From an uncultured Actinomycetes bacterium (GTDB taxonomy: Bacteria; Actinomycetota; Actinomycetes; Nanopelagicales; Nanopelagicaceae), in NCBI GenBank assembly GCA_903844855.1, contig CAIMVH010000128.1, positions 1 through 32,000 on the forward strand: 32,000 nt of DNA, in the 5' to 3' direction. The notes under the pieces were generated by a model. The model was not told the DNA's origin. It saw only the letters and a list, made by a program, of their open reading frames with translations, and ran no database searches. Shown here one piece after another: positions 8,247-16,464 of the stretch. The stretch's first letter is position 1. Each line of letters opens with the position of its first letter. The position numbers and the translations under genes were made by a program.

Positions 8247-8713
8247 TGAAGACTCTTTATCTCCTTCGTCACGCCAAAGCTGTTCAAGGTATTAAGCATG
8301 CTTGGGATCCTGCTGATGATCGAAATCGGACGCTCACTCCCGGAGGGCTTGGCGACGCTACTGCAGTAGGGGCATGGTTTGCGCGAAAAGGCATACGCCC
8401 CGGCCTCGCCCTTGTCTCTGATGCCACGCGCACAGTAGAAACTTGGCAGCACTTGAGCGCCGCCGCAGATATGCAGGTACCTGCGCGATTTACGCCGGAA
8501 CTCTATTTAGCTTCGCCTCAGCAGATCATTGACCTCATTCAACAGGTGGGCGACTCATTTACCTCCCTATTGATCATTGGTCATAACCCCGGGTTGGAGG
8601 AGTTGGTGGGCGCTGCGTTGAATACTTCAGCGCTGGCGAGTTCTCAATATGAGGGCTCGTGGTCGGAGTGTGCTCCTGCACTCTTGGAGTGGAAGGTTCG
8701 AAGCTTTCGCTGA
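8246..8713 (+). CDS. sixA: Phosphohistidine phosphatase, SixA-like (histidine phosphatase superfamily)
   Basis: A 155-residue protein with the superfamily motif LLRHAKA near the N-terminus (R8, H9 as the phosphate-accepting histidine) and a second catalytic histidine in IIGHNPGLEEL. The short length and HNPGLEEL motif fit SixA, which removes phosphate from protein histidines. Its place behind fabG-fabI is a conserved actinobacterial arrangement, but a functional tie to fatty-acid synthesis is not established. Translation is coupled to fabI through TGATG. Confidence 0.82.
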   Translation: MKTLYLLRHAKAVQGIKHAWDPADDRNRTLTPGGLGDATAVGAWFARKGIRPGLALVSDATRTVETWQHLSAAADMQVPARFTPELYLASPQQIIDLIQQVGDSFTSLLIIGHNPGLEELVGAALNTSALASSQYEGSWSECAPALLEWKVRSFR

Positions 8714-8764
8714 TCTGGGCAGTAATTGCCGATAGACTTGGTAGTGATCTACAAGGGTTATCAA

Positions 8765-8844
8765 TGACTTACCTCTCAGGCTCTCGTAAAGTCAGTCGAG
8801 AGATCCAGTAGTTGATACGTGATGAGAACCTGAGAGGGAGCGTA
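8765..8844 (+). promoter_or_regulatory. Structured 5' leader of the hyuA operon (candidate cis-acting RNA)
   Basis: Seen directly: CCTCTCAGG (8772-8780) is the exact complement of CCTGAGAGG (8829-8837); CTCTCG (8781-8786) pairs with CGAGAG (8797-8802); and TGACTT (8765-8770) can pair with AAGTCA (8789-8794) inside the loop of that second hairpin, making a pseudoknot. The 3' arm of the long stem covers part of GAGGGAG, the hyuA ribosome site. A possible -10, TAGACT (8733-8738), would start transcription near 8745. A riboswitch or protein-bound leader is inference; a DNA operator is the alternative. Confidence 0.45.
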
Positions 8845-10917
8845 ATGGGAATTCGTATCGGTATTGATACGGGTGGGACTTTCACCGACATTGTCGCCCT
8901 CGACGAAGCAAGCGGCGCACTGGTCACCACAAAGACTCCCTCTACACCGACTAACCCCGCTGATGGCTTTATGAATGGCATCGCGAAGATACTGGACTTG
9001 ATGGGGCGATCTGCGACCGATATTTCAGCCGTGAGCCATGGCACCACGGTGGCCACTAATCAGTTGTTGGAAGACAAGATTGACGCGCTTGGATTTATTA
9101 CCACTGAGGGATATGAATTCATGTTGGAAATTGCCCGGCAATCAGTCCCCGATGGTTATGGCAATTCCTACTTCTGGGTGAAACCGCCTCGTATTGTGCC
9201 TGCCGATTTAGTTCGTACCATTGGCGGCCGATTGAACGTTAAAGGTGAGGAGCTGCGACCACTCGTCGAAGCCGATGCTAGATCGGCTGCTCGTTTCTTC
9301 AAAGCTCGTGGAATCACCACAATCGGCATTTGCTTTCTGCACTCATATGTCAATGGCGAGCATGAAGAGCGTATGCGAGAAATTCTCTTAGAGGAGATCC
9401 CTGAAGCAGTTGTTTCTATTTCAAGCGAGGTGCTGAAGGAGTATCGCGAATACGAACGCTCCATGACTACTTTGGTCGATGCCGCCGTTAAACCTAAAGT
9501 GGCGCGGTATGTTTCAAATATCAAGGCGCGCCTAGATGCCTACACGATCGATAAAGGGGTCGTGCCCTTTTATGTCATGAAGAGCAATGGTGGAGTACTT
9601 TCGGCCGACGAGGTAGTGCATCAACCCATCACGACAGTGCTCTCCGGACCTGCGGCAGGGGCATTGGGCGCCGCGCTCATTGCCTCGCAAGCTGGCTTCG
9701 AAAGCGTTTTAACTTTGGACGGTGGGGGAACTTCAACAGATGTAAGCGTTGTTGTTCGTGGTGAGCCCACGATGACAACCGAGGGAAGTATTGGACGTTT
9801 CCCCAGCAAGATTCCGATGATTGACATCGTCACGGTTGGTGCTGGAGGCGGTTCTATTGCTTGGATCTCTCCTGAAGGAACTCTCAAGGTGGGACCAAAA
9901 TCTGCTGGAGCAGCTCCCGGACCCATGTGCTACGGCAACGGTGGTCAGGAACCAACAATCACCGACGCGCATCTTTTCTTGGGCCGGATCCCACCGCATC
10001 TTTTAGGAGGAGAGATTCCCCTTGATCGCGCACTCGCCGCTGCAGGTATTACCAAGATTGCGCAGGCGCTTGGACTTGGGGCAGAAGAGTGTGCTCGAGG
10101 AATCTTGGAAATTTCTGCTTGGAACCAGGCGAACGCACTTCGCCAAATCACCGTTAAGCGCGGCCTAGACGTTCGCGACTTCCATCTCACTACCTTTGGC
10201 GGATCTGGTTCGCTATTGCTTTGTCGGTTGATGGACATCCTCGGTTTAGCTGGCGTTATCGTTCCACTCAATCCCGGAAACGTTTCTGCGTTTGGACTTC
10301 TCACGGTGGATGTGCGAAATGATTATGTGCAAACCATGGTGATGAAGCATGCGGAATTCGATTTCGAGAAAGTGGGGGCGAGCATAGATAAACTCACTGC
10401 AAGTGCTCACGCTGCCCTCGTCAAGGAAGGTTTTTCTTTAGCAGACCATGTGTATCGCCGAAGCGTAGATCTTCGATATTTTGGTCAGGCATTCGAGGTT
10501 CGCGTCGATGCACCTGCTGGCGATATAGATTCCCATTTTGCGCACATCGTCGCTGATCGATTCCATGATGGGCATAAGGCTCTCTACGGATACGACTTCA
10601 GAGATGACGACCGCCAACCAGTTGAATGGGTTAATCTGCGGGTCTCGGGTATTGGTCCCATCACAAGGCCTGTGATTCAAGAATCGCCCGCTGGAGATGG
10701 CGATGTATCGCGTGCAATAACTGGAGAACGGGAGATCTGGTTTGAAGCACTGCCGGTGAAAACCCCCATTTACTCGCGACCAAAGTTGGCGCCGGGAGAT
10801 TGCATCACTGGGCCAGCAATCATCGAAGAGTTTGGATCTACGGTGCCGATTCACCCAGGATTTCAAGTCCGTATCGATCGTTTTCGCAACATCATCGTCA
10901 CTAAGGCGGGAGCATGA
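8845..10917 (+). CDS. hyuA: HyuA-type hydantoinase/5-oxoprolinase subunit A (ATP-dependent)
   Basis: A 690-residue protein of the hydantoinase A/oxoprolinase family (also acetone and acetophenone carboxylase beta-like subunits). Known family chemistry: ATP-dependent activation of an amide or ketone as a phosphorylated intermediate. Visible are GIDTGGTFTD at 6-15, SHGTTVATN at 64-72, the central SGPAAG and the ASKHA-fold phosphate motif DGGGTSTDVSVV. I chose ATG 8845, with GAGGGAG at 8834-8840 five bases before it; the upstream start at 8812 lies inside the leader stem. It overlaps hyuB by ATGA. Substrate unknown: the downstream barbiturase-like gene suggests a cyclic amide or its ureido product. 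Confidence 0.85.
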   Translation: MGIRIGIDTGGTFTDIVALDEASGALVTTKTPSTPTNPADGFMNGIAKILDLMGRSATDISAVSHGTTVATNQLLEDKIDALGFITTEGYEFMLEIARQSVPDGYGNSYFWVKPPRIVPADLVRTIGGRLNVKGEELRPLVEADARSAARFFKARGITTIGICFLHSYVNGEHEERMREILLEEIPEAVVSISSEVLKEYREYERSMTTLVDAAVKPKVARYVSNIKARLDAYTIDKGVVPFYVMKSNGGVLSADEVVHQPITTVLSGPAAGALGAALIASQAGFESVLTLDGGGTSTDVSVVVRGEPTMTTEGSIGRFPSKIPMIDIVTVGAGGGSIAWISPEGTLKVGPKSAGAAPGPMCYGNGGQEPTITDAHLFLGRIPPHLLGGEIPLDRALAAAGITKIAQALGLGAEECARGILEISAWNQANALRQITVKRGLDVRDFHLTTFGGSGSLLLCRLMDILGLAGVIVPLNPGNVSAFGLLTVDVRNDYVQTMVMKHAEFDFEKVGASIDKLTASAHAALVKEGFSLADHVYRRSVDLRYFGQAFEVRVDAPAGDIDSHFAHIVADRFHDGHKALYGYDFRDDDRQPVEWVNLRVSGIGPITRPVIQESPAGDGDVSRAITGEREIWFEALPVKTPIYSRPKLAPGDCITGPAIIEEFGSTVPIHPGFQVRIDRFRNIIVTKAGA

Positions 10918-12767
10918 GCACCAATCCGTTAAAGATCGATCCCATTTTGGTCGAGATCGTCGAAGGGACCCTAGCCTCTGTTGAGCAAGAGGTAGAAACA
11001 GCCATTGGACGAACTTCGCGTTCACCCATGATTCGCGATGCTCATGACTTTCGTGCCGGAATTCACGATCGGCAGCTCCGAAAATTAACAGGACGGTCAT
11101 ACTCGGCATTAGTTCATCCAGTCGTGCGCGACTATCCCATGGACACCATGAATCCCGGCGATGTCTATTTCCATAATGATGTGTATCTCTCAGAAGGCGG
11201 CATCGGCCACCTTCCAGATCTTTGTGTCACGGTACCTGTCTTCTTCGAGGGCGAAGTCGTCTGTTTCGTGCAGGCGTTTGGCCATCACGATGACATCGGT
11301 GGGGCCTGCCCTGGCTCAATGCCATCGGGGGCACAGAGTGTCTTTGAAGAAGGGTTGATGGTTCCGCCCATCAAACTCTGGGACAGGGGAGTCCCTAACG
11401 AGTCCGCGCTAAAGATTATGACTCGCAATTCACGTATGCCAGATTCTCTCGCAGCAGACTTAGACGCAGAGTGCTCCGCCTGTTTGATGGGTGCAAGACG
11501 AATCACGGAGCTTTTCGAGCGATACGGCCGAGAGACTATCGAAGCCTGTTTTCAAGCGATCCTTGATAAGACCACCGAGACGTATCGACGGGAAATTCTT
11601 TCAAAGATCCCAGATGGAACTTTTGTTTGGGAAGATTATGCAGAACACGATGGTGTAGATGCGCCAAGGTTGCATACCCAAAGAATAACTTTAACGAAGA
11701 CTCCCGAGAAGATTGTTTTAGATTTTACTGGTACTTCCCCTCAGGCAAAGGGTCCCATCAATCACTGTGGAGATTATGCAGATGGTAATTTCCTCAAAAA
11801 ATGGTTAGCTCCAATTTTGCGCAATCTGGCGGACACTCCAGAACGCATGGCACAACTAGATGTGAATGAAGGCATCGTCCCGCTCATCGAAATGAAGTTT
11901 CCACCCAAGGGAACCTTGCTGACTCCGATCTTTCCGGCTCCAACAAATGCTCGAACTTTTGTTATTCTGCGTCTACTCGGCGTTTTTGCTGGAGTTTTAG
12001 CGAAGGCCGTCAACGGTCGTATGCCAGCCGATCAGGAGACGATTCGATATACGGGAGTATATGGCGATGATTTAGACGGAAACCCATACCTCATGCGAGA
12101 AGTTCTTGGCGGTGGTTCCGGTGGACGCTATTACTCCGACGGTGAAGATACGATTCACGTGGTTCCTGACTCAAGAAATCTTCCTACTGAATTTACTGAA
12201 TCAAGGTTCCCTTTCATTGTCGAACGACTCGGCCTCGCAAGAGACTCCGGCGGAGCAGGGCGATACCGAGGCGGCCTTGGTTACGAAAAGGAAATTCGAA
12301 TGTTGAAGGATGCCAACTTCATGAGCATTGCTGATCGCTCAATACTTTCCTGCTGGGGAGTAAACGGTGGCATGGCTGGCCAATCATTTAGCGTCGTCAT
12401 CGAACCCGGAACTACTCGTGAGCGAGAAGTGGATGCACTTTCGGATGCAGTGCCAGTGAAAGCTGGCGAAGTGATCCGAATTCGCACAACTGGTGGTGGT
12501 GGCTGGGGCGATCCACTTACCCGTCCTTACGAAGAGGTCGAGAGAGATCTTCGTTGGGGCAAGGTGACTTTTGCTGGTGCACTTCGTGATTACGGTGTTG
12601 TTGCAACCGGAGATAAGGATCAGCCGCTTATAGATGTTGCCACGTCGGATAGTGAGCGCGCGAAGCGACAGAAGCTCAAGAGTGGCGACGAGCCGTTCTT
12701 TGATCGTGGATCCGGCTACCACTCGCTCTCAGGTGGGCGCGATTATGCGGAGGTGGATTTTCTGTGA
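10914..12767 (+). CDS. hyuB: HyuB-type hydantoinase/5-oxoprolinase subunit B
   Basis: A 617-residue partner subunit of HyuA. It shows the family features PGDVYFHNDVYLSEGGIGHLPD, GHHDDIGG (likely metal-binding histidine/aspartate cluster), FDFTGTSPQAKGPIN-like LDFTGTSPQAKGPIN, and a C-terminal glycine-rich GGGGWGDPL. The two subunits normally form an A/B complex in the cytoplasm. The ATG lies in the ATGA shared with the hyuA stop, and its own stop lies in the GTGA shared with the CoA-transferase start, implying a single translation unit. Family members act on hydantoins, 5-oxoproline or, with an extra subunit, ketones; no gamma subunit is seen here. Confidence 0.87.
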   Translation: MSTNPLKIDPILVEIVEGTLASVEQEVETAIGRTSRSPMIRDAHDFRAGIHDRQLRKLTGRSYSALVHPVVRDYPMDTMNPGDVYFHNDVYLSEGGIGHLPDLCVTVPVFFEGEVVCFVQAFGHHDDIGGACPGSMPSGAQSVFEEGLMVPPIKLWDRGVPNESALKIMTRNSRMPDSLAADLDAECSACLMGARRITELFERYGRETIEACFQAILDKTTETYRREILSKIPDGTFVWEDYAEHDGVDAPRLHTQRITLTKTPEKIVLDFTGTSPQAKGPINHCGDYADGNFLKKWLAPILRNLADTPERMAQLDVNEGIVPLIEMKFPPKGTLLTPIFPAPTNARTFVILRLLGVFAGVLAKAVNGRMPADQETIRYTGVYGDDLDGNPYLMREVLGGGSGGRYYSDGEDTIHVVPDSRNLPTEFTESRFPFIVERLGLARDSGGAGRYRGGLGYEKEIRMLKDANFMSIADRSILSCWGVNGGMAGQSFSVVIEPGTTREREVDALSDAVPVKAGEVIRIRTTGGGGWGDPLTRPYEEVERDLRWGKVTFAGALRDYGVVATGDKDQPLIDVATSDSERAKRQKLKSGDEPFFDRGSGYHSLSGGRDYAEVDFL

Positions 12768-13930
12768 ACCAATTTCTTCAAGGGCCACTTTCTGATGTCG
12801 TAGTTATCGATCTCTCACGCGCACTTGCTGGACCACACGCGGCGATGATGCTGGGAGACATGGGTGCTCGAGTTATTAAGGTGGAGAATCCCGATGGTGG
12901 GGACGACACTCGCGGATGGGGTCCTCCTTTCGTGGGCGAACCGGCCGAAAGCACTTATTTCTTGTCGTGTAACCGGAATAAGGAATCGATTACCCTTGAT
13001 CTCAAGGCTCAGGAGGGAAAATTAATTCTCAGAAGTTTGATTCAAAAAGCCGACGTACTTGTTGAGAATTTTAGACCTGGTGTGCTCGCTCGACTTGGAT
13101 TTGGAAGTGCAGAACTAGAAGCACTTAACCCTCGATTGGTGACGCTATCCATCTCTGGTTTTGGTCATGATGGTCCGCAAGGCACGCGGGCGGGTTACGA
13201 TCAAATCGCGCAAGGTGAAGCAGGTCTGATGTCTCTCACGGGGCCAGATAGTGCACATCCCACGCGCGTGGGCGTGCCGATAGGTGATTTGCTTGCCGGA
13301 ATGTACGGCGCCTACGGTGTGGTGGCTGCGCTGAATGAACGCAACGCCACTGGTAAAGGCAGCACGGTCCATACCTCTCTGCTCGCTTCTATCGTGGGAG
13401 TGCATGCATTCCAGGGGACTCGTTACACGGTCGCGGGAGAAATTCCGCAAGCCACTGGTAATCACCACCCCTCGATCGTCCCCTACGGACTCTTTTCCTG
13501 TGCTGACGGTGCTATACAAATGGCAGTGGGATCTGAGAATCTCTGGCGAAGTTTCGCGGAGGCTTTCGGATTGGTACGGGATGATTACGATTCGAATGCG
13601 AAGCGCGTAGGTAACAGAGTCGAGCTACTCCGCGAAATTGAAGATATCTTTTTGACTTGGAAGAGTGAAGATCTGCTTCACGAATTGGACCGTGTGGGCA
13701 TCCCAGCTGGACGGGTCCGCACACTCGATAGCGTTTATGAGTGGGATCAAACCCTCTCGCAAGGATTGGTGATGGAAGTGGAACACACTTCCCTTGGGAA
13801 GATAAAGATTCCCGGTCCTCCGATTCGCATTGATGGTGTGGGGGCAATTGGTCATCGACCAGCCCCACTGCCACCGCCACGTCTTGGAGAACATAATGAA
13901 AGCGTGCGCGCCTGGTTAGAGGAAGCTTGA
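12764..13930 (+). CDS. CaiB/BaiF (class III) CoA-transferase family protein
   Basis: A 388-residue class III CoA-transferase. The N-terminal VVIDLSRALAGPHAAMMLGDMGARVIKVE and VLVENFRPGVL are hallmark segments; the catalytic aspartate is D175 in VGVPIGDLLAG (compare D169 in formyl-CoA transferase). Such enzymes move CoA between acyl-CoA and a free carboxylic acid without ATP. GTG 12764 overlaps the hyuB TGA. In this operon it could activate the acid released by the ring-opening and amide-cleaving enzymes, for example malonate; that is inference. Confidence 0.88.
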   Translation: MNQFLQGPLSDVVVIDLSRALAGPHAAMMLGDMGARVIKVENPDGGDDTRGWGPPFVGEPAESTYFLSCNRNKESITLDLKAQEGKLILRSLIQKADVLVENFRPGVLARLGFGSAELEALNPRLVTLSISGFGHDGPQGTRAGYDQIAQGEAGLMSLTGPDSAHPTRVGVPIGDLLAGMYGAYGVVAALNERNATGKGSTVHTSLLASIVGVHAFQGTRYTVAGEIPQATGNHHPSIVPYGLFSCADGAIQMAVGSENLWRSFAEAFGLVRDDYDSNAKRVGNRVELLREIEDIFLTWKSEDLLHELDRVGIPAGRVRTLDSVYEWDQTLSQGLVMEVEHTSLGKIKIPGPPIRIDGVGAIGHRPAPLPPPRLGEHNESVRAWLEEA

Positions 13931-13937
13931 ACATGTA

Positions 13938-15428
13938 ATGACGACTCCTCGGCTCAACTCTCACGAATTGATAGCTTTAGTGCTAGATCCCGGGACTTTT
14001 CAATCATGGGATGTCGAGGTGCGAGATCCTTCATCGATCACTCAGGAATACGCGAAGGAACTATCCGACGCGAGAGAGAAAACCGGTTTAACTGAGTCGA
14101 TCGTCACTGGGAAAGGCCTGATACGCGGTATTGGAGTAGCTGTCATAGTTGGGGAGTTTGGTTTTCTTGCTGGTTCGATAGGTACTGCGGCAGCGGCGAG
14201 AATTATGGCGGCGTTCGAACGCGCTACTGATGAAGGATTACCGATGATCGCGGCACCCGTGTCAGGTGGTACCCGAATGCAGGAGGGCACAGTTGCATTT
14301 CTCCAGATGGTCGGCATCACCGGGACCGTAAATGCCCATCGCAAAGCTGGATTGCCATATCTGGTCTATTTGCGACATCCCACAACAGGTGGCGTATTTG
14401 CATCGTGGGGCTCGCTCGGTCATGTCACCGTAGCGGAGCCCGCTGCTCTCATCGGTTTTCTTGGTCCACGCGTTTATGAAGCGCTGCATGGTGAGCCCTT
14501 CCCTGAAGGCGTTCAAACTTCCGAGAATCTCTTTGCCCATGGATTGATTGATGCAGTCCTGCCACCAGAGAAACTGGCCGACATGGCTGCGCGGGCGTTG
14601 ACAGTTCTCATGGCTCCTCGTCGCAATGTTGTCTTGGTTGATGAAGTTCCTTTCGATTCGCTGCAAGATGAGAGCGCGTGGACTTCGATTCTGAGAACAC
14701 GCAAGGGTGATCGTCCTGGCGTGCGTTCCCTGTTGCGCTATGGAGCTAACAATGTGGTTCCACTTCACGGTACGAGTGAAGGGGAGACCGATCCTGGGAT
14801 GATGCTTGCACTCGCTAAATTTGGAAATGCACCGGCGGTGGTCCTTGCCCAAGATCGAGCACATCGCAATGTGGCACTGGGTCCCGGTGCGTTGCGCGAG
14901 GCAAGACGTGGCATGCATCTTGCGGACGAACTGGGATTGCCTCTGGTAACCATTATTGATACAGGTGGTGCTGCGCTCTCGCGTGAATCTGAGGAGCGTG
15001 GACTTGCAGGAGAGATTGCACGTTCATTGGCAGATCAGTTGGAATTGCGGGCACCAGTAATTTGTCTCCTTCTGGGGCAAGGCAGTGGAGGCGGAGCGCT
15101 AGCAATTCTTCCCGCAGACCGGGTGTTAGCTGCTGAGAATGCTTGGCTCTCTCCTCTTCCTCCAGAGGGGGCATCGGTCATCGTTCATAGAACAAAGGAT
15201 CGTGCGGATGAAATGGCGGAGTCGCAAGGTGTGAAGGCTCGTGAGTTATTGCGCAATGGCATTGTGGATCGGATCATTGCTGAACGCCCCGACGCAGCCG
15301 TGGAGCCGCAAGAGTTCGCGCGTCGTGTAGCCCAAGTTCTTGAGCGAGAGATTGTCCTTCTCCTCAACATGGATCCAGTAGAGCGCTTAAACCTGCGGCG
15401 TGAACGTTATCGACGACTTGGTCAGTGA
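13938..15428 (+). CDS. AccD3-like fused carboxyltransferase (AccD half + AccA half)
   Basis: A 496-residue protein with an AccD-like N-terminal crotonase fold and an AccA-like C-terminal one. It closely resembles mycobacterial AccD3 in length and motifs: SGGTRMQEGTVAFLQM, LPYLVYLRHPTTGGVFASWG, IGFLGPRVYE, then GPGALREARRGM, LLGQGSGGGALA and LPPEGASVIV. The N-terminal zinc ribbon of AccD is absent. Known family role: carboxyl transfer between biotin and an acyl-CoA (acetyl-CoA carboxylation); M. tuberculosis AccD3 is itself poorly defined. No biotin carboxylase or carrier is in the window. It starts 7 bp after the CoA-transferase, with GGAAG at 13921-13925 as a distant ribosome site. Confidence 0.85.
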   Translation: MTTPRLNSHELIALVLDPGTFQSWDVEVRDPSSITQEYAKELSDAREKTGLTESIVTGKGLIRGIGVAVIVGEFGFLAGSIGTAAAARIMAAFERATDEGLPMIAAPVSGGTRMQEGTVAFLQMVGITGTVNAHRKAGLPYLVYLRHPTTGGVFASWGSLGHVTVAEPAALIGFLGPRVYEALHGEPFPEGVQTSENLFAHGLIDAVLPPEKLADMAARALTVLMAPRRNVVLVDEVPFDSLQDESAWTSILRTRKGDRPGVRSLLRYGANNVVPLHGTSEGETDPGMMLALAKFGNAPAVVLAQDRAHRNVALGPGALREARRGMHLADELGLPLVTIIDTGGAALSRESEERGLAGEIARSLADQLELRAPVICLLLGQGSGGGALAILPADRVLAAENAWLSPLPPEGASVIVHRTKDRADEMAESQGVKARELLRNGIVDRIIAERPDAAVEPQEFARRVAQVLEREIVLLLNMDPVERLNLRRERYRRLGQ

Positions 15429-15501
15429 TGACTGTTACGCTCCCTTACATCGTCAACTGCCGTCTATGTCAATCGAGTCTCATGGCAAGAAAGGTATAGA
15501 C

Positions 15502-16464
15502 ATGCGAATTTTGGTGGCACTTGGTGGCAACGCGATGATATCCCCGGATGGCAGAGCGCGCCCTGAGGATCAGCGGATCGCGATTGCTACGGCGATGGAA
15601 TCGATCGCCGACATGATCGGTGCGGGTCATCAAATAATCCTGACCCACGGAAATGGCCCTCAAGTCGGAAACATCCTCGTAAAGAATGAGCTGGCTGCAT
15701 CAGTAGTACCGCCTGTTCCACTTGATTGGTGCGGAGCGCAAACGCAAGGAACCATTGGCTTCACGATTCTAAATGCTCTTGATTCTGCTCTATTTGAGCG
15801 AGGAATAGACCGTAAGTGCGCTGCACTTGTTACTCGCACGGAAGTTTCTGCAAAAGATGAAGGCTTTGCGCACCCGACCAAACCAATCGGCAGATATCTT
15901 TCACGGGTCGAAGCGGAAGTACTTATCTCTCACGGTCAACAATGGGAAGATCGTGGCAGTAAGGGGTGGCGTCGTATTGTCGCTTCACCAGATCCCATTG
16001 CCATCGTCGAATTCGCAAGTATCGAAGCACTACTCGATGCGAATTTTATTGTTATTGCAAGTGGAGGTGGTGGAATTCCCGTAGTACGCGATGGAAATAG
16101 TTATAGGGGAGTTGAAGCGGTGATCGATAAGGATCTTTCGGCCGCCGTTCTAGCGACTCAACTGAAATGTGACCTTTTGGTCATTGCCACTGATATTTCT
16201 CATGCAATGGTGGGGTGGGGGAGTGAGAGCCAACGGCAGATTGGTGAGGCCACTCCCGAGGAGATGAGAGCCTTGATGGATGAGTTCGCGGGCGGCAGTA
16301 TGGGTCCCAAGGTTCTTGGTGCCTGCCGTTTTGCCGAAGAAGGCGGCTCGTCAATTATCACGTCTCTGCAAAATATCGAACGTTGTGTTGAAGGAATAGA
16401 TAGTGATGTAGCAAAATATGGCACAGTCGTCCGGAGGGCGCCCAAGATGAAGGAGCAAGTATGA
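15502..16464 (+). CDS. Carbamate kinase
   Basis: A 320-residue amino-acid-kinase-fold enzyme. [12 protein letters not shown] at the N-terminus, [11 protein letters not shown], the ASGGGGIPV segment and [12 protein letters not shown] are carbamate kinase signatures. It interconverts carbamoyl phosphate + ADP with carbamate + ATP, usually as the energy-yielding step of arginine, allantoin/oxalurate or agmatine breakdown. I chose ATG 15502 because homology begins there and AAAGG lies 7-8 nt before it; ATG 15466 and GTG/ATG further up (15400) are in frame but unsupported. A 73-bp gap separates it from the carboxyltransferase, with no clear promoter. It overlaps the next gene by ATGA. Confidence 0.9.
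   Translation: MRILVALGGNAMISPDGRARPEDQRIAIATAMESIADMIGAGHQIILTHGNGPQVGNILVKNELAASVVPPVPLDWCGAQTQGTIGFTILNALDSALFERGIDRKCAALVTRTEVSAKDEGFAHPTKPIGRYLSRVEAEVLISHGQQWEDRGSKGWRRIVASPDPIAIVEFASIEALLDANFIVIASGGGGIPVVRDGNSYRGVEAVIDKDLSAAVLATQLKCDLLVIATDISHAMVGWGSESQRQIGEATPEEMRALMDEFAGGSMGPKVLGACRFAEEGGSSIITSLQNIERCVEGIDSDVAKYGTVVRRAPKMKEQV

Noticed and set aside
8821-8850. Resemblance of GAGAACCTGAGAGGGAGCG to part of a TPP riboswitch
   Set aside because: Only short words match; the full TPP core with its two long arms and spacing is missing, and the downstream genes have no link to thiamine.
10438-11109. 223-codon open frame on the minus strand across hyuA/hyuB
   Set aside because: It is antisense to two clearly conserved genes and its product shows no recognisable domain or ribosome site.
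14262-14918. 218-codon open frame on the minus strand inside the AccD3-like gene
   Set aside because: Antisense to a strongly conserved coding region, cysteine- and histidine-rich shadow translation without family features.
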